Source: CAYLSV01 sp964386435
Lineage (GTDB): Bacteria > Planctomycetota > Phycisphaerae > Tepidisphaerales > Tepidisphaeraceae
DNA: 58,807 nucleotides
Reading direction: 5' to 3'
NCBI GenBank assembly: GCA_964386435.1
Contig: CAYLSV010000012.1
Location: forward strand, 1-58,807
A program made the position numbers and the translations under genes. The notes below the pieces were generated by a model. That model worked only from the letters and a program-made list of their open reading frames with translations. It had not been told where the DNA came from and searched no databases. Shown here piece after piece: positions 56,264-58,807 of the stretch; within the stretch, counting starts at the first letter, position 1; each line of letters begins with the position of its first letter.

Positions 56264-57552
56264 GCCGGCTCGCCGACACTTGGCCGCTGGGCCGGCCGGC
56301 CGCCCTGCTGCTGGCCCTCGCCCTCGCCGCCCTGCTCTGGCTCGGCGTCGGTGGCAACGAGGAGCCGGGCGACCCGCTGGAAGTTTGGGTGTTCGCCCCG
56401 ACGCACGCCGACACCTTCCGTGGCCGTGGCGAGCCGGGGGTGGTGCCACTGACCGAGCAGTTCGAGCGGGAGACGAACCGTCCGGTCGTCGTGCGGCTGC
56501 TGCCGGCGCGGGCGATCGACACGCGCCTGACGACGCTCGCCCTGCAAGACGCCCCGCCGGAGGCGTGGCCGGATCTGGTGGAGTTGGAAATCAACGGCTC
56601 GGCGAAGCATTTCGCCCACGGCGCGGCACGGACCCCGTTGTTGCCGTTGAGTCAACCGGCCGGACCTCCGCCGCGTAGCGGCGGAGGTCCGGTCGACACG
56701 GAAGCCGCCGACCTCGCCGCCCGTTTCACGCCGCAGGCCCTTGCCGCGTGGTCCGTCGATGGCACCCTGCTCGCCGTGCCGCAGGATGTGCATCCGGTGA
56801 CGCTCACCTACCGCCGCGACTTGTTCGCCGCCGCCGGGCTCGATCCGTCAGCGTGTCGGACGTGGGCCGCGCTCGCCGAGGTGCTGCGGCGATACCGGGC
56901 GTTTCACGATAAGCCGGCGCTGGAACTTCACGGGGCCGCCGCCGGGCACCTCGCGCTGCTGCTGCTGCAGCGTGGCGTGAGCCTGACCGACCCGGAGGTG
57001 CTGGACGACCCGCGGGTGGCGGACACGATCGACTTCTACACCGCCCTGCTCAACGCCGGCCTCGCCACCGACGCCAGCGCCGGGCCGGTGGGTTGGGTGA
57101 ACGACCTTGCCGACGGCGAGCTGGCGATGGTCTTCACCCCCGACTGGCGGATCGCTTACCTCGACAAGCGGCCCGACCTTGTTGGTAAACTCGCGATGAT
57201 GCCGTTGCCGCGGTTCGAATCGGGCGACGACCGCACGAGCGTCTGGGGCGGCACCGCCTTGGCCATCCCCCGTGGGGCGGCCGAACCCGCCCTCTCCTGG
57301 CGTCTGCTCACGCACCTCAGTTTCGGCGATGCCGCCCTCGCCGCCCGCCGCCGGTACACGCACATCCTGCCCGCCGAGTCGGCGAGTTGGTCGAGCCCGA
57401 TCTGGGACGAGCCGCACCCTTTGTACGCCGGCCAGCCGATCGGCCGCCTGTACGCCACGCTCGCCGCTGAGGTGCCGGCGCGTCGGGTGACGCCGCAAAC
57501 GCCTCGCGTCTCCGCCGCCCTCGTCGCCCGACTGCTGGATGCGCGGGAGTGA
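56260..57552 (+). CDS. Extracellular solute-binding protein with an in-frame palindrome insert
   Basis: The 430-residue product starts at GTG 56260 overlapping the EIIA stop, with a signal or anchor (AALLLALALAALLWLGV). The rest is an ABC sugar-binding (cluster B) fold: PLEVWVFAPTHADTF, VPLTEQFERETNRPVVVRLL, VTLTYRRDLFAAAGLDP, GELAMVFTPDWRIAYL, VWGGTALAIPRGA. Residues about 133-145 (PAGPPPRSGGGPVD) come from a perfect 33-base palindrome (56660-56692) and would sit in a surface loop. No permease genes follow, so partner proteins lie elsewhere. Confidence 0.8.
   Translation: MSRLADTWPLGRPAALLLALALAALLWLGVGGNEEPGDPLEVWVFAPTHADTFRGRGEPGVVPLTEQFERETNRPVVVRLLPARAIDTRLTTLALQDAPPEAWPDLVELEINGSAKHFAHGAARTPLLPLSQPAGPPPRSGGGPVDTEAADLAARFTPQALAAWSVDGTLLAVPQDVHPVTLTYRRDLFAAAGLDPSACRTWAALAEVLRRYRAFHDKPALELHGAAAGHLALLLLQRGVSLTDPEVLDDPRVADTIDFYTALLNAGLATDASAGPVGWVNDLADGELAMVFTPDWRIAYLDKRPDLVGKLAMMPLPRFESGDDRTSVWGGTALAIPRGAAEPALSWRLLTHLSFGDAALAARRRYTHILPAESASWSSPIWDEPHPLYAGQPIGRLYATLAAEVPARRVTPQTPRVSAALVARLLDARE
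56660..56692. repeat. 33-base perfect palindrome inside the solute-binding gene
   Basis: CCGGACCTCCGCCGC (56660-56674), GTA, GCGGCGGAGGTCCGG (56678-56692): 15-base exact arms. Exactly 11 codons long, inserted without changing the frame. It is one unit of the double copy at 47261-47361. Confidence 0.9.
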
Positions 57553-57572
57553 CGGCGGGCGCCAACGTGTCG

Positions 57573-57673
57573 AGAAGCCGTGGAGAGCGCGAAGCGATCG
57601 CACGGATCCCGCAGACCATGCATGTTCCGCATCTCGGGATCCGGGTGATCGCTCCGCTCTCCCCTTGGCTTCT
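57573..57673. repeat. Long-palindrome family copy after the solute-binding gene
   Basis: Arms AGAAGCCGTGGAGAGCGCGA and the imperfect inverse CGCTCTCCCCTTGGCTTCT, conserved CGGATCCC and GGGATCCG, and a loop holding ATGCAT. It starts 21 bases after the stop codon. Confidence 0.85.
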
Positions 57674-57724
57674 TCCCATCTTGGAGCACGAGAGGCTCGC
57701 TCGCGTCTCGACGCCCAAACGAAA

Positions 57725-57760
57725 CGAGCCCGGAGCGTCCGTTGGGACGCGCCGGGCTCG
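57725..57760 (-). terminator. Candidate terminator of the small minus-strand transcript
   Basis: Arms CGAGCCCGG-AGCGTCC and GGACGC-GCCGGGCTCG with loop GTTG; on the minus strand it is followed by TTTCGTTTGGG. It lies about 60 bases after the 10-codon reading frame at 57817-57849. Confidence 0.55.
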
Positions 57761-57761
57761 A

Positions 57762-57829
57762 GGGCTGCCAGTGCAGCCGCGTGTGGGGCGGGAATCACAC
57801 CCGTCCCCAGCTGCAGCTAGGCAGCAACC
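57762..57829 (-). ncRNA. Long stem-loop in the small minus-strand transcript
   Basis: Minus strand: GCTGCC pairs with GGCAGC, TGCAGC with GCTGCA, GGGG with CCCC and CGGG with CCCG around the loop TGTGATT. The outer stem includes the last codons and stop of the 10-codon frame, so ribosome movement would compete with folding. No Rfam-type family recognised. Confidence 0.45.
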
Positions 57830-57849
57830 TTAAGGGTATAAGGATTCAC
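57817..57849 (-). CDS. Ten-codon reading frame with an ideal ribosome binding site
   Basis: The frame GTG...TAG encodes MNPYTLKVAA. Seven bases before the GTG is AGGAGGTGATCC, complementary over 12 bases to the usual 16S rRNA 3' end. A stem-loop of about 65 bases (57762-57829) starts in the last codons and is followed by a terminator at 57725-57760. This could be a leader peptide, a regulated small RNA with a coding part, or a small peptide gene. The chance of such a perfect site near a start at random is small. Confidence 0.45.
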   Translation of the reverse strand: MNPYTLKVAA

Positions 57850-58138
57850 GGGATCACCTCCTGTTCAGGGAGAGCGCCGCCGACGCGACTCGAACGGGGT
57901 CTCAGCACCTCACGAGCCCGCCGCCGGTCGCCGCCCTCTCGCGAGGCAAGGCCCTTCAGGCAGGCATGACCCCCGCGGACGCCTCCGCGGGAACAAACCC
58001 CAAGCCACCGGTCGCGCGGCCGCTTGGCGTCCGCCGATGCTACGCCGGGGTGCCAAACGAGGTCATCTACAAAGTGATCGATCTGAACCGGATGGCGCGG
58101 CAGAGGGAGGTGCATCACCGAGTGCCAGACTTCGAGCG

Positions 58139-58441
58139 CTACGCGGTGGCGGTTGGGCGACATCGCTGCCACGTCATCGGCAGGCCTATCCGTTGTTGCA
58201 ACGAGCTATCCCAAATCGGGTTCAAGCCGTCCTCTTCCAGCCGCTCGACAAGCCGCCGGCCGACGGCGACGGCCGCCTGCGGGTACTTGTCCCTGCCGGG
58301 TTCGGTCGCCCCGAACGCGAACATCAGCCCGTTGCCGTCGATGGCGGCCTCGGCGTCCTGCTCGTGGTAGAACGCGAAGCCCATCGATTGTCCGCCCGCC
58401 CGCGCCCAATTTTCGAGTTCTTCACCGACCTTGGGCGTACC
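58139..58441 (-). pseudogene. C-terminal fragment of a DUF6891-like protein, cut by an insertion sequence
   Basis: The readable part (KVGEELENWARAGGQSMGFA, FYHEQDAEAAIDGNGLMFAF, then GRRLVERLEEDGLNPIWD and QQRIGLP) resembles the C-terminal half of DUF6891-type proteins, with the QD-x-E-A and W-D...RI pattern. Upstream, the frame turns into sequence antisense to a transposase. So the 5' part has been removed by the insertion sequence that begins near 58440. The real upstream boundary is not exact. Confidence 0.5.
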
Positions 58442-58807
58442 GACATTCAGCGCAGCGCGATCTCGCGGTTGCGGCGATCTGAAGCCGATGAGACGACGCC
58501 ACGAGCTGACCGATGCGCAGTGGGCCAAGATCGAGCAGTTGCTGCCGGGCAAGGCCACCGACCCCGGCCGCACCGCCGCCGACAACCGCACCTTCGTCAA
58601 CGCCGGCCTGTACGTGCTCAAGACCGGCATCCCCTGGGCCGACCTGCCGCCACGCTTCGGCAAGCCCAACAGCCTGTGGAAGCGCCTGCGACCGCTGGGC
58701 CGCGGCCGGCGTGTGGGAGCGGGTGGGCCGGGCTTTGGGCGAGTCGGAGGCGGCCGGCACGGAAGCCGACGAGCTTCAGGACGAGCTTCAGGACGAGCTT
58801 CAGGACG
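58440..58807 (+). mobile_element. Left part of an IS5-type insertion sequence, cut by the window end
   Basis: The element begins near 58440 where the DUF6891-like frame stops making sense. The transposase starts 48 bases inside. Its right end lies beyond the window, so inverted repeats cannot be compared. Confidence 0.55.
58488..58807 (+). pseudogene. IS5-type (DUF4096 N-terminus) transposase, frameshifted and with tandem repeats, partial
   Basis: MRRRHELTDAQWAKIEQLLP and GLYVLKTGIPWADLPPRFGK are the N-terminal domain of IS5/IS1031-like transposases. After NSLWKRL the frame breaks near 58686; the expected continuation DRWAAAGVWERVGRALGESE is found one frame away. It then runs into a 12-base tandem repeat, GACGAGCTTCAG, at 58768 onward (three full copies and the start of a fourth). 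The catalytic part is beyond the window. Confidence 0.75.

Noticed and set aside
57851..57862. GGATCACCTCCT on the plus strand equals the 16S rRNA 3' end.
   Set aside because: The preceding bases show no helix 45 or other 16S sequence. The minus-strand reading as a ribosome binding site before a GTG explains it better.
57870..57960. GTTCGAGTC on the minus strand near 57889 looks like a tRNA T loop.
   Set aside because: Flanking bases do not pair into a T stem, and no acceptor or anticodon arm can be drawn.
1..58807. CRISPR arrays.
   Set aside because: No regularly spaced direct repeats of 25-40 bases were seen; repeats found are inverted or short tandem copies.

Overview
The window is high-GC DNA (coding capacity almost wall to wall, GTG and TTG starts common) from what looks like a planctomycete, most likely of the class Phycisphaerae. 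Pointers are a LESRRLLS-type N-terminal motif on a secreted RTX-repeat protein, a PEP-CTERM tail on a PhoD-like phosphatase, a DUF3352-type protein ending in a pseudopilin-like domain, DUF4058, PadR plus membrane-protein pairs, a fused SecDF and flagellar fliD/fliS. Runs of N (three of 10, one of 29) show a draft or metagenome assembly; two of them break real genes (a membrane protein at 6.3 kb and lysA at 23.3 kb).

Layout. 0-5.2 kb: DUF4058, a SulP transporter, two tandem type II toxin-antitoxin pairs coupled to L-2-hydroxyglutarate oxidase. 5.2-11.5 kb: DUF2237, PadR regulator with membrane partner, a nitrilase-family amidase, DNA polymerase IV, an HPr-kinase-like protein with an eroded P-loop, dapF. 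11.5-19.9 kb: RTX adhesin-like protein, ffh, a shikimate kinase, a large exported repeat-like protein, an ECF sigma/zinc-finger anti-sigma pair. 19.9-28.9 kb: lipoprotein, DUF3352-pseudopilin fusion, lysA, fliS, fliD, Uma2. 28.9-34.9 kb: rpsD, PhoD-like phosphatase, moaA, a ~0.96 kb region without a convincing gene, mraZ, and perfect DnaA boxes. 34.9-39.1 kb: the most interesting stretch, see below. 39.1-45 kb: tgt-yajC-secDF. 45-47.3 kb: fasciclin protein with a SigK/RskA-like sigma/anti-sigma pair. 47.3-58.8 kb: thiL, an endonuclease-III-like glycosylase, msrA, YihY-type membrane protein, a small HNH module, exported and membrane proteins, ptsN-like EIIA, a solute-binding protein, and a truncated gene at the edge of a second insertion sequence.

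The main candidate for something undescribed lies between 36.0 and 39.1 kb on the minus strand. A cluster of four serine tRNAs covers all four serine anticodons (GGA, CGA, GCT, TGA). It starts 11 bases after the T-run of a strong intrinsic terminator that closes a ~143-nt RNA. A second, diverged copy of that RNA, with the same promoter architecture and with compensating base changes in its helices, forms the 5' leader of a DraRnl-type ATP-dependent RNA ligase. Two copies of one structured RNA element, one ahead of tRNA genes and one ahead of an RNA-sealing enzyme, suggest shared RNA-level control of tRNA supply and RNA repair. This is inference from two sequences and has not been tested.

The second theme is small palindromes. 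One family of ~100-bp palindromes sits near gene ends (22.7, 28.8, 37.7, 57.6 kb). A second family of shorter nested palindromes (15.3, 16.3, 47.3, 48.2, 56.7 kb) reaches into reading frames, in one case as an exact 33-base in-frame insert and in another apparently removing a stop codon.
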